Shown: positions 1 through 7,392 of the stretch, one piece after another | Numbering within the stretch: position 1 is the first letter of the stretch | Layout of the letters: each line of letters starts with the position of its first letter | Origin: RGIG8306 sp964566025 | Lineage (GTDB): Bacteria > Bacillota > Clostridia > Lachnospirales > Lachnospiraceae | Direction: 5' to 3' | Assembly (NCBI GenBank): GCA_964566025.1 | Contig: CAZMHF010000039.1 | Span: forward strand, 1 to 11,943 | Length of the DNA stretch: 11,943 bases | Made by a program: the position numbers and the translations under genes | Notes under the pieces: generated by a model | What the model saw: only the letters and a program-made list of their open reading frames with translations | What the model was told of the DNA's origin: nothing | Databases searched by the model: none

Positions 1-1
1 A

Positions 2-1327
2 AAGAGAGTATATGCAAAGGATATCGAAACAGCATTGCGTACAGAGGCTCCATATGGCCCAGCAAATGATGCAGGTGGAAGTGGCCATAATAAAGGTCAT
101 ATTACAGAAACCTATATTGGTGAGTGGGTTCGCTATGATTTGCGCGTTGAAGAGGCGGGTGCCTATAAAGCGGCAATCGGAGCAGCTAATGAAACCGAAT
201 TTGACCAAATCATTGTATTAAGAGATGATCGACAAAATGTATTAACCACGTTTGTGATTCCAGCAAACTCTGCGCTTCCAGCAGAGGGATGGAATCAGGC
301 AGGGATGTATGAGGGTAGTAAGGAATTTTACATGCCAGCAGGAAAATATGTAATTGATTTATTCTTTGTGAACAATCAAACGGCACCAGCAGCATCAAAC
401 CAAAATGATCAAATCATATACGAAGCAGGAGCAAATGTTGACGTGCTTAAGCTTGAGCGCACAGGCGATATGGAAAAACCAAAGGATATATCTGAAACGG
501 ATCCAAATTACTTCTTGCTAAAAGGATTTAATGCAGCGGCAGGAGCTCCACTACGTCAACGTGGTTGGGGAACAACAGGCTATGAAGATGAGCATGGAAT
601 GGTTGCGTTCGGAATGTCGATTGAGGTTCTAAAGGCTGCCAATAAGCTTGTTGTTGAAGTGGCAGCAATGCCAACAAATCGCAAGATGCAAATAGCATTA
701 GCTGTAGGAGAAGAGGGCTGGATTGCTGCAGCACCAGAACCAGAATTTGAGGCGATATTTGACTCAACACTCGGCGATTTTGGAGCATTGGTATTCGACT
801 TTGAAACACTTGAAACAGCAAAGAAAGAGACATTGGCTTCGTGGCTTCGTCAAATCGATAGTACAGGAAGAATTATTCTTAGCTATTATGGATATGGCGT
901 AGAAGAACTTAATATTATGAAGGCTTATCTTGTTTTGGACGAGGAACTTAATCCATGTGCAGAAGGTCATACACCTAGCGAGAACGACTGTCTATGTTGT
1001 GAAGTATGTGATGGGTTTATCGTAAGAACATGTACAGATGAAGAACCTTGTATGGTTCACAATCCAGAACACGTTTGCTATGATGGACATACTCCAAAAA
1101 GCTCCGATTGTACGCAATGTGAAAATTGCGATACGGTACTAGACAGAACTTGCACAGCGCAAGAGCCATGCGAAAAGCATAAAGAAGATAATCCAGTGAA
1201 ACCAGAAGATCCAGATTCACCACCACTTGGTGAAGCAAAAGGATTTAACAGAGCGTGGATTAGTCTTATTGGCATAATGCTTGCAATGGCATTGTTCGCG
1301 ACTAAGAAAAAGGAAGAACATAAATAA
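2..1327 (+). CDS. Surface/secreted protein, 3' part: CBM6-like domain, Cys/His repeats, C-terminal membrane anchor
   Basis: The frame is open from base 2, so the gene enters from the left and its start and signal peptide are missing; 441 residues are visible. Residues 1-152 resemble a CBM6/CBM35 carbohydrate-binding beta-sandwich: a GEWVRYDLRV strand near residue 40, EEAGAY after it, then a PAGKYVIDLFF strand and a closing NVDVLKLER strand. Residues about 160-317 look like a second beta-rich domain that I cannot name. Residues 319-393 hold two Cys/His-rich repeats. A Pro/Glu/Asp-rich linker follows, then a hydrophobic segment at about 418-434 and a Lys-rich tail ending KKKEEHK. This end has the layout of a wall- or membrane-anchored protein, but no LPxTG motif is seen. 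The upstream missing part may carry an enzyme domain such as a glycoside hydrolase; that is inference. A terminator follows directly. Confidence 0.85.
   Translation, partial: KRVYAKDIETALRTEAPYGPANDAGGSGHNKGHITETYIGEWVRYDLRVEEAGAYKAAIGAANETEFDQIIVLRDDRQNVLTTFVIPANSALPAEGWNQAGMYEGSKEFYMPAGKYVIDLFFVNNQTAPAASNQNDQIIYEAGANVDVLKLERTGDMEKPKDISETDPNYFLLKGFNAAAGAPLRQRGWGTTGYEDEHGMVAFGMSIEVLKAANKLVVEVAAMPTNRKMQIALAVGEEGWIAAAPEPEFEAIFDSTLGDFGALVFDFETLETAKKETLASWLRQIDSTGRIILSYYGYGVEELNIMKAYLVLDEELNPCAEGHTPSENDCLCCEVCDGFIVRTCTDEEPCMVHNPEHVCYDGHTPKSSDCTQCENCDTVLDRTCTAQEPCEKHKEDNPVKPEDPDSPPLGEAKGFNRAWISLIGIMLAMALFATKKKEEHK
956..1060 (+). repeat. Cys/His-rich protein repeat, copy 1
   Basis: This 35-codon unit (residues 319-353 of the visible protein) has Cys at unit positions 1, 12, 14, 15, 18, 26 and 32, and His at 5 and 35. 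It shares GHTP, DC, CE, CD, RTCT and EPC blocks with copy 2 at identical spacing; the period is 40 codons. The arrangement suggests a metal-binding or disulfide-stabilised module; function unknown. Confidence 0.85.
1076..1180 (+). repeat. Cys/His-rich protein repeat, copy 2
   Basis: The second 35-codon unit (residues 359-393) has Cys at unit positions 1, 12, 15, 18, 26 and 32, and His at 5 and 35. These six Cys and two His are the ones conserved between copies; the extra Cys at position 14 of copy 1 is Gln here. About 19 of 35 positions are identical to copy 1, so the repeat is old rather than a recent DNA duplication. Confidence 0.85.
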
Positions 1328-1397
1328 GATAATCATTTAGCATGATAGGACTATGCGGCATGATAGAACCATAAAAAGAGTTATTTATTGAATAAGC

Positions 1398-1438
1398 AAG
1401 GGCGAAAGCGTTTTTCAAAGAGCGCCTTCGCCCTTTTT
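1398..1438 (+). terminator. Rho-independent terminator after the surface protein gene
   Basis: A 9-bp arm starting AGGGCGAA (from 1399) pairs with TTCGCCCT (to 1434). After one mismatch a GCG/CGC inner stem extends the hairpin, and a T-run (1434-1438) follows. It lies about 70 bases after the stop codon and before the next promoter. Confidence 0.85.
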
Positions 1439-1444
1439 CAAACA

Positions 1445-1473
1445 TTGACATATGAAGAATAAAGGGGTAGAAT
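1445..1473 (+). promoter_or_regulatory. Sigma-A-type promoter for the 1521-4803 gene group
   Basis: TTGACA at 1445-1450 is a perfect -35. After a 17-base spacer, TAGAAT at 1468-1473 is a good -10. Transcription would start near 1480, giving a leader of about 40 bases before the ATG at 1521. It sits immediately after the upstream terminator. Confidence 0.8.
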
Positions 1474-1520
1474 GATAGAAGAAAGAGTCGTGAAAATTCA
1501 TTGAAGCCGGGAGACAACAT

Positions 1521-2612
1521 ATGGAACAAACGAACGAATATGCATTAACGGTACTTAAGGATGCAAAAAGCGCCATTACATCGCTAAATGAGATTAATCG
1601 CCAAAAGGAAAAGCTAGTAATTGAAGACCGACGATTAGAAAAATTACTACACGCAGAGGAAAAAGCGGTACAAGAAGAAATCTCAAACACAATCAAAAAA
1701 AGACGTTCGGATATTGTAAGTGGTTACGATAAAGAGATTAAAGGCGTTCAGGACAATCTAAAAAAAGTCGAAGCAAAGAAGATTGAAGCGAAAACAAAGG
1801 GTATTAAACAACGGATAAAAATTGAAACACAAGGGCTAAAAGCACAAAGCAAGCAACTAAAGGACGACTTAAAAACATTGATGCATACAAACAAAATTCC
1901 TTCGTTTTGCGAGTCCTTTCTTTTTTATGCGCTCTATATGCCGTGCGGAATCAAAGAATGGTTTTTTGCAGCCTTACTCTTTATATGCGGATTTTGGGGA
2001 ATTCCACTAGGGATTTGCCAGCTGTTGTCAATCGATTCATTGTTAATCGTTTCACTTGTTTTTCTAGCAAACACATTAGTGTTTAGCGCCTTATACTTGA
2101 TAGGAAATGCACGTTACAAAGTGAAAAACTATGCGATATTGCAACAGATGAAGCAGATGCATTTTAATATGCTCTATAACAAAAAACAAATGAAAGTAAT
2201 ATCCTCTTCCATTCGAAAAGATAAAAACGAAGATTTATATGACCTAGATAATTTTAATTATGATATTGCAAAGCTTGAAAGCGAAATTGAGCAAATTACG
2301 AATCGAAAAAAAGATGCATTAAATACATTCGATAGTGTCACAAACAAAGTAATTCGCGATGAGATAGAAGACAACAATAAAAAGCGAATCAACGAATTGC
2401 GGGCAGAATTTCAAGCAAATCACGAAGCACTAACACAAATCGAAGAACGCTCACGCAAACAAAACAGCATGGTAATTGATACCTATGGTCCTCACATTGA
2501 AAAAGAATTTTTAGTGGTTGACAAGATTGATGCATTGATTAGAATTGTAAGTACAAGCAATATTACAACCATTACAGAGGCCATTAATTCCTATCGAAAT
2601 AATCGCCTTTGA
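1521..2612 (+). CDS. Coiled-coil protein with a central two-TM hairpin, function unknown
   Basis: The protein has 363 residues and I do not recognise its family. Residues about 20-120 are Lys/Glu-rich with heptad-like spacing and no Pro, typical of a long coiled coil. Two hydrophobic segments follow, about 147-170 (starting WFFAALLF, containing Trp/Gly and one Pro) and about 172-196. Then comes a second charged coiled-coil stretch, roughly 240-340. A hairpin of two membrane passes would put both coiled coils on the same, presumably cytoplasmic, side. There is no signal peptide. The ATG at 1521 has a GGGAG ribosome site seven bases upstream. It is first in a group of three genes; the next gene starts 18 bases after its stop. 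A scaffold or membrane-tether role is possible but is guesswork. Confidence 0.8.
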   Translation: MEQTNEYALTVLKDAKSAITSLNEINRQKEKLVIEDRRLEKLLHAEEKAVQEEISNTIKKRRSDIVSGYDKEIKGVQDNLKKVEAKKIEAKTKGIKQRIKIETQGLKAQSKQLKDDLKTLMHTNKIPSFCESFLFYALYMPCGIKEWFFAALLFICGFWGIPLGICQLLSIDSLLIVSLVFLANTLVFSALYLIGNARYKVKNYAILQQMKQMHFNMLYNKKQMKVISSSIRKDKNEDLYDLDNFNYDIAKLESEIEQITNRKKDALNTFDSVTNKVIRDEIEDNNKKRINELRAEFQANHEALTQIEERSRKQNSMVIDTYGPHIEKEFLVVDKIDALIRIVSTSNITTITEAINSYRNNRL

Positions 2613-2630
2613 TAAAGAAGGATATAAAGA

Positions 2631-3848
2631 ATGCCTACAAAAAAGGAAATACAAAGACAAAAAAAGAAGGAGCAATTACGAAGCCAAATTGTTCCGGAGC
2701 AAGATAAAGTTGATATAGAGATAAAAAGGCACAAGATCAGAGTTGTACTAGTGAGTCTTGTTCTCATTGTCTTGCTAAGTGTTTGCATTGTTGGTATCCT
2801 GTACTACAATAAACACAAATCTTATAAAACGGCAGTTGTTGAATGGGAAAAGGAAGTCGTGATTGGTGAAATGCACGCACAAGAGCATAATGGTGGCGTA
2901 TTGGTCGCTGGGCTTGAAGGAGTGTTTTTTTACGGCGTAGACGGCGAGGCTAAGTGGGCGAATTCCTATTCTATGATTAATCCTCATACCTATATAGGTG
3001 GTGAATATGTGGCAGTCGCGGATATCGGCGGAAAATCCTTAGGACTATATGGTCAACAGGGGCATATCAAAAGTATTCAACTGGCAAAAAGCATTTACAA
3101 TGTGAGCGTTTCAAAAAAAGGCGTTATCGTTGTTGTGACACAAGATGAAATGAGCCACTCATTTGATATTTATGACAAGACCTTAACCGAAATAGGAATT
3201 ACCGTAAACACATTGATTTCCGAAACAGGTTATCCAACTTCTATTGGAATTTCTCCAGATGGCGAGACATTAATTGTAGGTTATCAGTACATTATGGATG
3301 GGCATATGAAAAATAGAGTAGCGTTTTACAATTTCCGCGAAGGAAAAAAAGATATTAAACGCTTGGTTGGTATATTTAATGATTACGAAGAGTCGCTATT
3401 TGTGGAAGCGATGTTTATTGGTCCAAAAAATGCAGTAGCGATAGCGGATAATCGATTGGTATTTTATGAAATGCAAGAAACAAAAGTACCAAAGGAGCTT
3501 GCCAATATACCACAAAAAAATGTAAAAGAGATTATAACGACTGAACAGAAAGTAGCAGTTGTTACTCAAAAGAAAGATGGTACGGATTTCGATACGCTTA
3601 CCATTTACAATAACAAAGGCGAAAATGTATTAAATAAAAAAATGGATTTTATCTATAAAGGGATTGGATTAAATAGCGAATTCATATATTATTATAATGA
3701 TACGACAATATGTATTATGGACTATGATGGAGAAGAAATTTTCAAAAAAGAAATTTCAGAAGCGATTCATGATGTATATTCGCTTAAAAACAAAGAACGA
3801 TTCATTGTTCAAGAACAAAATATACTAAAAGGGATTAGAATAAAATAA
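2631..3848 (+). CDS. DUF5711-like single-pass protein with extracytoplasmic beta-propeller-like domain
   Basis: The 405-residue protein has a strongly basic N-terminus (many Lys/Arg in residues 4-37), one membrane segment at about 38-58 (VVLVSLVLIVLLSVCIVGIL) and a long C-terminal part rich in short beta-strand blades: repeated G-x-Y/F-D-x-x-G turns, and SPDGETLIVGY as in WD40/PQQ propellers. This matches the layout of clostridial proteins labelled DUF5711, whose function is not known to me. Topology is inferred as N-in with the propeller outside. The ATG at 2631 is preceded by AAGAAGGA at 2615-2622, eight bases away. It sits 18 bases after the coiled-coil gene and 13 before the glucokinase gene, so the three are probably cotranscribed. 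The family assignment rests on overall layout, not on a catalytic motif. Confidence 0.8.
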   Translation: MPTKKEIQRQKKKEQLRSQIVPEQDKVDIEIKRHKIRVVLVSLVLIVLLSVCIVGILYYNKHKSYKTAVVEWEKEVVIGEMHAQEHNGGVLVAGLEGVFFYGVDGEAKWANSYSMINPHTYIGGEYVAVADIGGKSLGLYGQQGHIKSIQLAKSIYNVSVSKKGVIVVVTQDEMSHSFDIYDKTLTEIGITVNTLISETGYPTSIGISPDGETLIVGYQYIMDGHMKNRVAFYNFREGKKDIKRLVGIFNDYEESLFVEAMFIGPKNAVAIADNRLVFYEMQETKVPKELANIPQKNVKEIITTEQKVAVVTQKKDGTDFDTLTIYNNKGENVLNKKMDFIYKGIGLNSEFIYYYNDTTICIMDYDGEEIFKKEISEAIHDVYSLKNKERFIVQEQNILKGIRIK

Positions 3849-3861
3849 AAGGAGATAAGAG

Positions 3862-4803
3862 ATGGAGAAAAGTGTTATTGTTGGGGTTGATATTGGCGGA
3901 ACCTCTGTAAAGCTTGGCATTTTTGATATAGAAGGCAATATGATTGAAAAGTGGGAAATAAAAACGCGTAAGGTTGAAAAGGGCGCATTTATATTGCGCG
4001 ATATATCGAATTCCATAAATGAAATGATTCGAAAAAAGGGAATTTCAAAAACAAGTGTAAAAGGCGTTGGCATGGGTGTGCCAGGCCCTGTTATGCCGAA
4101 CGGATTTGTGGAAATTTGTCCAAACCTGGGGTGGCGAGAGATGAATCCAGCCAAAATTCTGAGTGGATTTCTAGGTGGTATCCCCGTAAGAGCTAGCAAC
4201 GATGCAAATGTAGCGGCGCTTGGCGAGTTATGGAAGGGTGGTGCTTCTGGCTATAAAACAGCGGTTATGTTTACATTAGGAACAGGTGTTGGTGGCGGCA
4301 TTATTATGGATGGAAAAGTTGTTAACGGAATTCATGGGCTAAGTGGGGAACTTGGGCATATGACAGTAAATCCATCAGAAGAAGTACAATGCAATTGCAA
4401 AAATCATGGTTGCCTAGAACAATATGCTTCTGCAACGGGAGTCGTGCGAATTGTAAGAAGAATTCTCGAAAAAAATGACGCTGATTCTTGCTTGCGAAGA
4501 GCGGAATACTTGTCTTCAAAAGTTGTGTTTGATGCAGCGATTGATGGAGATATGATTGCTGGACTAGCAGTGGATACATTATGCATGTATTTGGGTATGG
4601 CATGCGCAAATTGTGCCTTTATTGTTGATCCAGAGGTATTTGTATTTGGTGGCGGTGTATCGAAAGCGGGAGATTTCTTAATCGAGGGAATTAAAAAATA
4701 TTATTATAAATTCACAACGCTAACGAACAAAAAAGCGGAGCTTAAACTTGCTACATTAGGAAATGATGCAGGTATATATGGCGCAGCAAAATTAATGTTC
4801 TAA
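3862..4803 (+). CDS. glcK: ROK-family glucokinase
   Basis: This protein is predicted to phosphorylate glucose to glucose-6-phosphate with ATP in the cytoplasm, feeding glycolysis. The 313-residue length is typical of ROK glucokinases. The phosphate-binding motif VGVDIGGTSVKLGIFD lies at residues 7-22, and NDANVAALGE carries the presumed catalytic base Asp114. FTLGTGVGGGII is the second ATP-site loop. The ROK zinc site is complete: His166 in GELGH and Cys177, Cys179 and Cys184 in the CxC-x4-C motif followed by LEQYAS. The Gly usually found after the second Cys is Lys here. A ribosome site AAAAGGAG (3845-3852) precedes the ATG. It is last in the group with the coiled-coil and DUF5711-like genes. 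Another hexose or N-acetyl-hexosamine substrate cannot be excluded from sequence alone. Confidence 0.92.
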   Translation: MEKSVIVGVDIGGTSVKLGIFDIEGNMIEKWEIKTRKVEKGAFILRDISNSINEMIRKKGISKTSVKGVGMGVPGPVMPNGFVEICPNLGWREMNPAKILSGFLGGIPVRASNDANVAALGELWKGGASGYKTAVMFTLGTGVGGGIIMDGKVVNGIHGLSGELGHMTVNPSEEVQCNCKNHGCLEQYASATGVVRIVRRILEKNDADSCLRRAEYLSSKVVFDAAIDGDMIAGLAVDTLCMYLGMACANCAFIVDPEVFVFGGGVSKAGDFLIEGIKKYYYKFTTLTNKKAELKLATLGNDAGIYGAAKLMF

Positions 4804-4820
4804 AAATTAAAAAAAAGTGT

Positions 4821-4849
4821 TTCATTTTTGTGGTAAAATATGATATAGT
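4821..4849 (+). promoter_or_regulatory. Possible extended -10 promoter upstream of the small membrane protein gene
   Basis: TGATATAGT (4841-4849) is an extended -10, with a poor -35 TTCATT at 4821-4826 and 17-base spacing. A perfect TATAAT also occurs at 4900-4905 but has no recognisable -35. No GC-rich terminator separates glcK from the next gene, so read-through is also possible. Confidence 0.4.
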
Positions 4850-4948
4850 ATTCTTCGATGAGAAAACATCAAAATGAAAAACATACAATATGCATTAATT
4901 ATAATAGAAGACATTTTGCAATGATAAATGGGGAAAGAGGAATATAAC

Positions 4949-5380
4949 ATGAGCCAAGCGAAGGTTGATAAATATAAGGATTATAAAAAGAACAGAAAAG
5001 AAATTTTAGAAAAGCAAAAACGAAAAAGAACCGTATATAAGGCGATTGCTTGGTTGGTGGGCGTTACAGTAGCAGGGCTATTGTTATTTGCAGTTGCCTA
5101 TTCAGGATATGGAAGATATTTGGATTGGAAAGCAAAACAACCCGTATACACGAGAGATGGGTATATCGTGCCAGATATGGTAGGATATCACGAAGATCCG
5201 ACGGAAGCCTCTACGGAGGAAGACCCAACAGAAGAGGCGTCAACAGAAGGTGCTTCTGAAGAAGAGACAGAAACTAACGAAGTGACAACCGAAAATAGCA
5301 CAAGCGATGACGCAACAGATTCAACACAAGAAGATACTACGGTTGAAGATGCAGCGGAAAGTACTACGTTAGCAGAATAA
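4949..5380 (+). CDS. Small single-pass membrane protein with acidic Thr/Glu/Ser-rich tail
   Basis: The protein has 143 residues and no recognisable family. Residues 1-28 are highly basic (repeated Lys/Arg), about 31-51 form one membrane segment (AIAWLVGVTVAGLLLFAVAY), and 52-78 are a short membrane-proximal region. Everything from about residue 80 is a low-complexity tail of Thr, Glu, Ser, Asp and Ala with repeated TEE/STE units. The basic N-terminus predicts N-in, with the acidic tail outside and possibly in the cell wall. I chose the ATG at 4949 because AGAGG (4936-4940) lies eight bases before it; the in-frame ATG at 4928 has no ribosome site and would add seven residues. A terminator hairpin begins ten bases after the stop. 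Confidence 0.7.
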   Translation: MSQAKVDKYKDYKKNRKEILEKQKRKRTVYKAIAWLVGVTVAGLLLFAVAYSGYGRYLDWKAKQPVYTRDGYIVPDMVGYHEDPTEASTEEDPTEEASTEGASEEETETNEVTTENSTSDDATDSTQEDTTVEDAAESTTLAE

Positions 5381-5389
5381 AAATCATGT

Positions 5390-5418
5390 ATGCCAAGTGT
5401 AAGCGCTTGGCATTTTTT
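5390..5418 (+). terminator. Rho-independent terminator directly upstream of the shikimate-kinase-like gene
   Basis: ATGCCAAG (5390-5397) pairs perfectly with CTTGGCAT (5406-5413) around an eight-base loop, followed by a T-run to 5418. Only about ten bases separate it from the ribosome site of the next gene. Confidence 0.85.
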
Positions 5419-5435
5419 GAGCAAAAAGGTGAATT

Positions 5436-5954
5436 ATGAATGTTATTTTAATTGGAATGCCAGGCTCGGGAAAAAGCTCTGTAGGCGTTGTCCTTGCAAA
5501 ACGGCTTGGAATGGATTTTTTGGATACGGATATTGTCATACAAAAGAAAACACAAAAGCGATTAAGCGAAATCATTTCTGAAGAAGGCGTAGAAGAATTT
5601 TTAAAACTTGAAGAAGAGGTGAATGCTTCTTTGCAAGTTGAAGATACGATTATTGCGCCTGGAGGAAGTGTCGTATATGGTGAAAAAGCGATGCACCATT
5701 TTAGAGAAATAGGCGTGGTTATTTATTTGAAAATAGGATACAAAGAGATGATTTCTCGCATTGGTGATATTCATACGCGAGGAGTAGCTTTGCCAAACGG
5801 CATGAAATTGTCAGAAATGTATGAGGAAAGAGATAAATTGTATGAGCAATACGCGCACTATGTGGTTGATGAATTGCATAAAACAAAGGGGAAGGTTATT
5901 TCTGAGATAGTAAGCCTAGTTGATGAGCTTTTGTTAGGCTTTACAAAGAAATGA
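5436..5954 (+). CDS. aroK: Shikimate-kinase-like P-loop kinase (variant)
   Basis: The 172-residue length fits shikimate kinases, which phosphorylate shikimate with ATP in the chorismate pathway. Walker A is GMPGSGKSS at residues 7-15, the magnesium/substrate Asp pair is DTD at 30-32, a lid Arg is at 115 (HTRG) and a further Arg at 132 (ERDKLYEQYA). Two expected shikimate contacts differ. The Arg of the classical EFRxxE motif is Leu56 in EFLKLE, and the classical GGG is Gly76-Gly77-Ser78 in PGGSVVYG. The fold assignment is firm, but shikimate as substrate is less so. AAAAAGGTGA precedes the ATG at 5436. No other aromatic pathway gene is nearby. A terminator sits just upstream, so expression must come from read-through or an unseen promoter. 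The murA promoter overlaps its last codons. Confidence 0.8.
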   Translation: MNVILIGMPGSGKSSVGVVLAKRLGMDFLDTDIVIQKKTQKRLSEIISEEGVEEFLKLEEEVNASLQVEDTIIAPGGSVVYGEKAMHHFREIGVVIYLKIGYKEMISRIGDIHTRGVALPNGMKLSEMYEERDKLYEQYAHYVVDELHKTKGKVISEIVSLVDELLLGFTKK

Positions 5955-5967
5955 TTTGTGTTATAAT
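5940..5967 (+). promoter_or_regulatory. Extended -10 promoter for murA-metK
   Basis: TTTACA (5940-5945), a 16-base spacer and TGTTATAAT (5959-5967) give a strong promoter with an extended -10. The -35 lies inside the last codons of the kinase gene. Transcription would begin near 5974, leaving a leader of about 97 bases. I see no terminator, S-box or other riboswitch signature in it. Confidence 0.75.
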
Positions 5968-6070
5968 AATCGTGAAATCGTTTGTAATGTTGCGTTAGGA
6001 AAAGTAGTACGATGGACGATAATTATAAATAGCAAGATAAATAAGCAATGGAGCTTATGGAGGTAATTAG

Positions 6071-7375
6071 ATGAGTCGATATGTTATGAAAGGTGGAACC
6101 TTGCTTAGCGGAGAAGTATGCATAAGCGGCGCTAAAAATGCGGCATTGGGGATTCTAGCGGGAGCTCTTCTGACTGACGAAACAGTGATAATAGACAATA
6201 TTCCGGATGTAGATGATATTGATTACCTTTTGAATGCCTTTAAGGAAATTGGTGTTGTAGTTGATAGAGATGAAAAAACAAGAAACCGCGTTATTATTAA
6301 CGCAAGCATGATCAACACTCTTGTGGTAGATCTTCCATTTTTGCAAAAGCTACGTGGTTCTTATTATATAGTAGGAGCATTATTAGGAAAGTATCGTCAT
6401 GCTGAAGTCGTTATGCCAGGTGGATGCAATATTGGCGAGCGCCCTATCGAGCAACATATTAAAGGGTTTACAGCATTAGGTGCGGACGTAGAAGTGAAGA
6501 ACGGAAAAATCGTTGCTATTGCTAAAGAACTAAAAGGAGCAGATATATTCCTTGATTTGCCAACGGTAGGTGGCACGATAAATATTATGTTAGCCGCTGT
6601 TTTGGCAGAAGGAAAAACAACCATTGAAAATGCGGCAAAAGAACCACATGTTGTTGATGTGGCGAACTTGTTAAACAGCATGGGGGCTAATATCAAAGGC
6701 GCAGGAACGGATGTAATCCGCATTAACGGCGTTAAGAAACTACACAAAACAGAATATTCGATTATTCCAGATCAAATAGAAGCGGGAACATTTATGTTAG
6801 CAGCAGTAGCGACAAAAGGCGATATTGTTGTGAAAAATGTCATTCCAAAGCATTTAGAGTCGATTAGTAGTAAGCTGCGTGAAATGGGTTGCGATATTAC
6901 GGAAGGCGATGATGCTGTTCGAGTAAATGCGAACAATCCACTAAAGAGCATTGATGTGCGCACAGCACCATATCCTGGATTTCCAACAGATATGCATCCG
7001 CAAATGTCGGTAGCGATGTGCCTTGCGCATGGAACAAGTACAGTAACAGAAAAGATTTTTGAAAAGCGATTTAAATATGTTGATGAACTCACAAAGATGA
7101 GTGCAAATGTTATGGTGAAAGGCAACAATGCCATTATTAGCGGTGTAGATCATTTGACGGGCGCGACCATTCAAGCTTTGGATTTGCGTGCAGGCGCAGC
7201 TCTTGTTATTGCAGGTTTAGCTGCAGAAGGTTTTACGATTATTGAGGATGTAGAATATATCGAAAGAGGCTATGAACGTTTTGTTGAAAAGATGAAAGGC
7301 TTGGGAGCTCTTATTGATAACGCACCAGAAGATAGCGATATTATAAAATTCAAAATGCAAAACGTTGCAGTTTGA
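6071..7375 (+). CDS. murA: UDP-N-acetylglucosamine 1-carboxyvinyltransferase
   Basis: MurA transfers the enolpyruvyl group of phosphoenolpyruvate to UDP-GlcNAc, the first committed step of peptidoglycan precursor synthesis in the cytoplasm. The 434 residues match the family's two-domain inside-out barrel. Visible active-site residues are Lys22-Asn23 in GAKNAALG, Arg95 in KLRGSYY, catalytic Cys119 in MPGGCNIGERPIEQH, and Asp307 in FPTDMHPQ. A Cys rather than Asp at 119 is the fosfomycin-sensitive form. The C-terminal ERGYERFVEKMKGLGA segment is also typical. GGAGG at 6059-6063 lies seven bases before the ATG. Low-GC Gram-positives often have two paralogues (MurA and MurZ); which one this is cannot be decided here. 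metK follows after 17 bases, so the two are likely cotranscribed. Confidence 0.95.
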   Translation: MSRYVMKGGTLLSGEVCISGAKNAALGILAGALLTDETVIIDNIPDVDDIDYLLNAFKEIGVVVDRDEKTRNRVIINASMINTLVVDLPFLQKLRGSYYIVGALLGKYRHAEVVMPGGCNIGERPIEQHIKGFTALGADVEVKNGKIVAIAKELKGADIFLDLPTVGGTINIMLAAVLAEGKTTIENAAKEPHVVDVANLLNSMGANIKGAGTDVIRINGVKKLHKTEYSIIPDQIEAGTFMLAAVATKGDIVVKNVIPKHLESISSKLREMGCDITEGDDAVRVNANNPLKSIDVRTAPYPGFPTDMHPQMSVAMCLAHGTSTVTEKIFEKRFKYVDELTKMSANVMVKGNNAIISGVDHLTGATIQALDLRAGAALVIAGLAAEGFTIIEDVEYIERGYERFVEKMKGLGALIDNAPEDSDIIKFKMQNVAV

Positions 7376-7392
7376 TAGTACGGAGAAAATAT

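Noticed and set aside
3825..4199. 124-codon open frame on the - strand inside glcK
   Set aside because: It is fully covered by a well-supported gene on the other strand, has no ribosome site and does not resemble a protein family; it is a codon-bias shadow.
4804..4835. Terminator after glcK
   Set aside because: The A-rich and T-rich stretches could pair weakly, but there is no GC-containing stem, so I do not call a terminator.
5968..6070. Riboswitch (S-box or other) in the murA leader
   Set aside because: I could not find the paired arms of an S-box nor a terminator/antiterminator pair; the leader is AT-rich without a strong stem.
6397..7134. Two - strand open frames (116 and 120 codons) inside murA
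   Set aside because: They overlap clear MurA coding sequence including active-site motifs and have no start signals.
7372..7392. TTG start giving metK seven extra residues
   Set aside because: It overlaps the murA stop, lacks a ribosome site, and the ATG at 7393 gives the usual family N-terminus.
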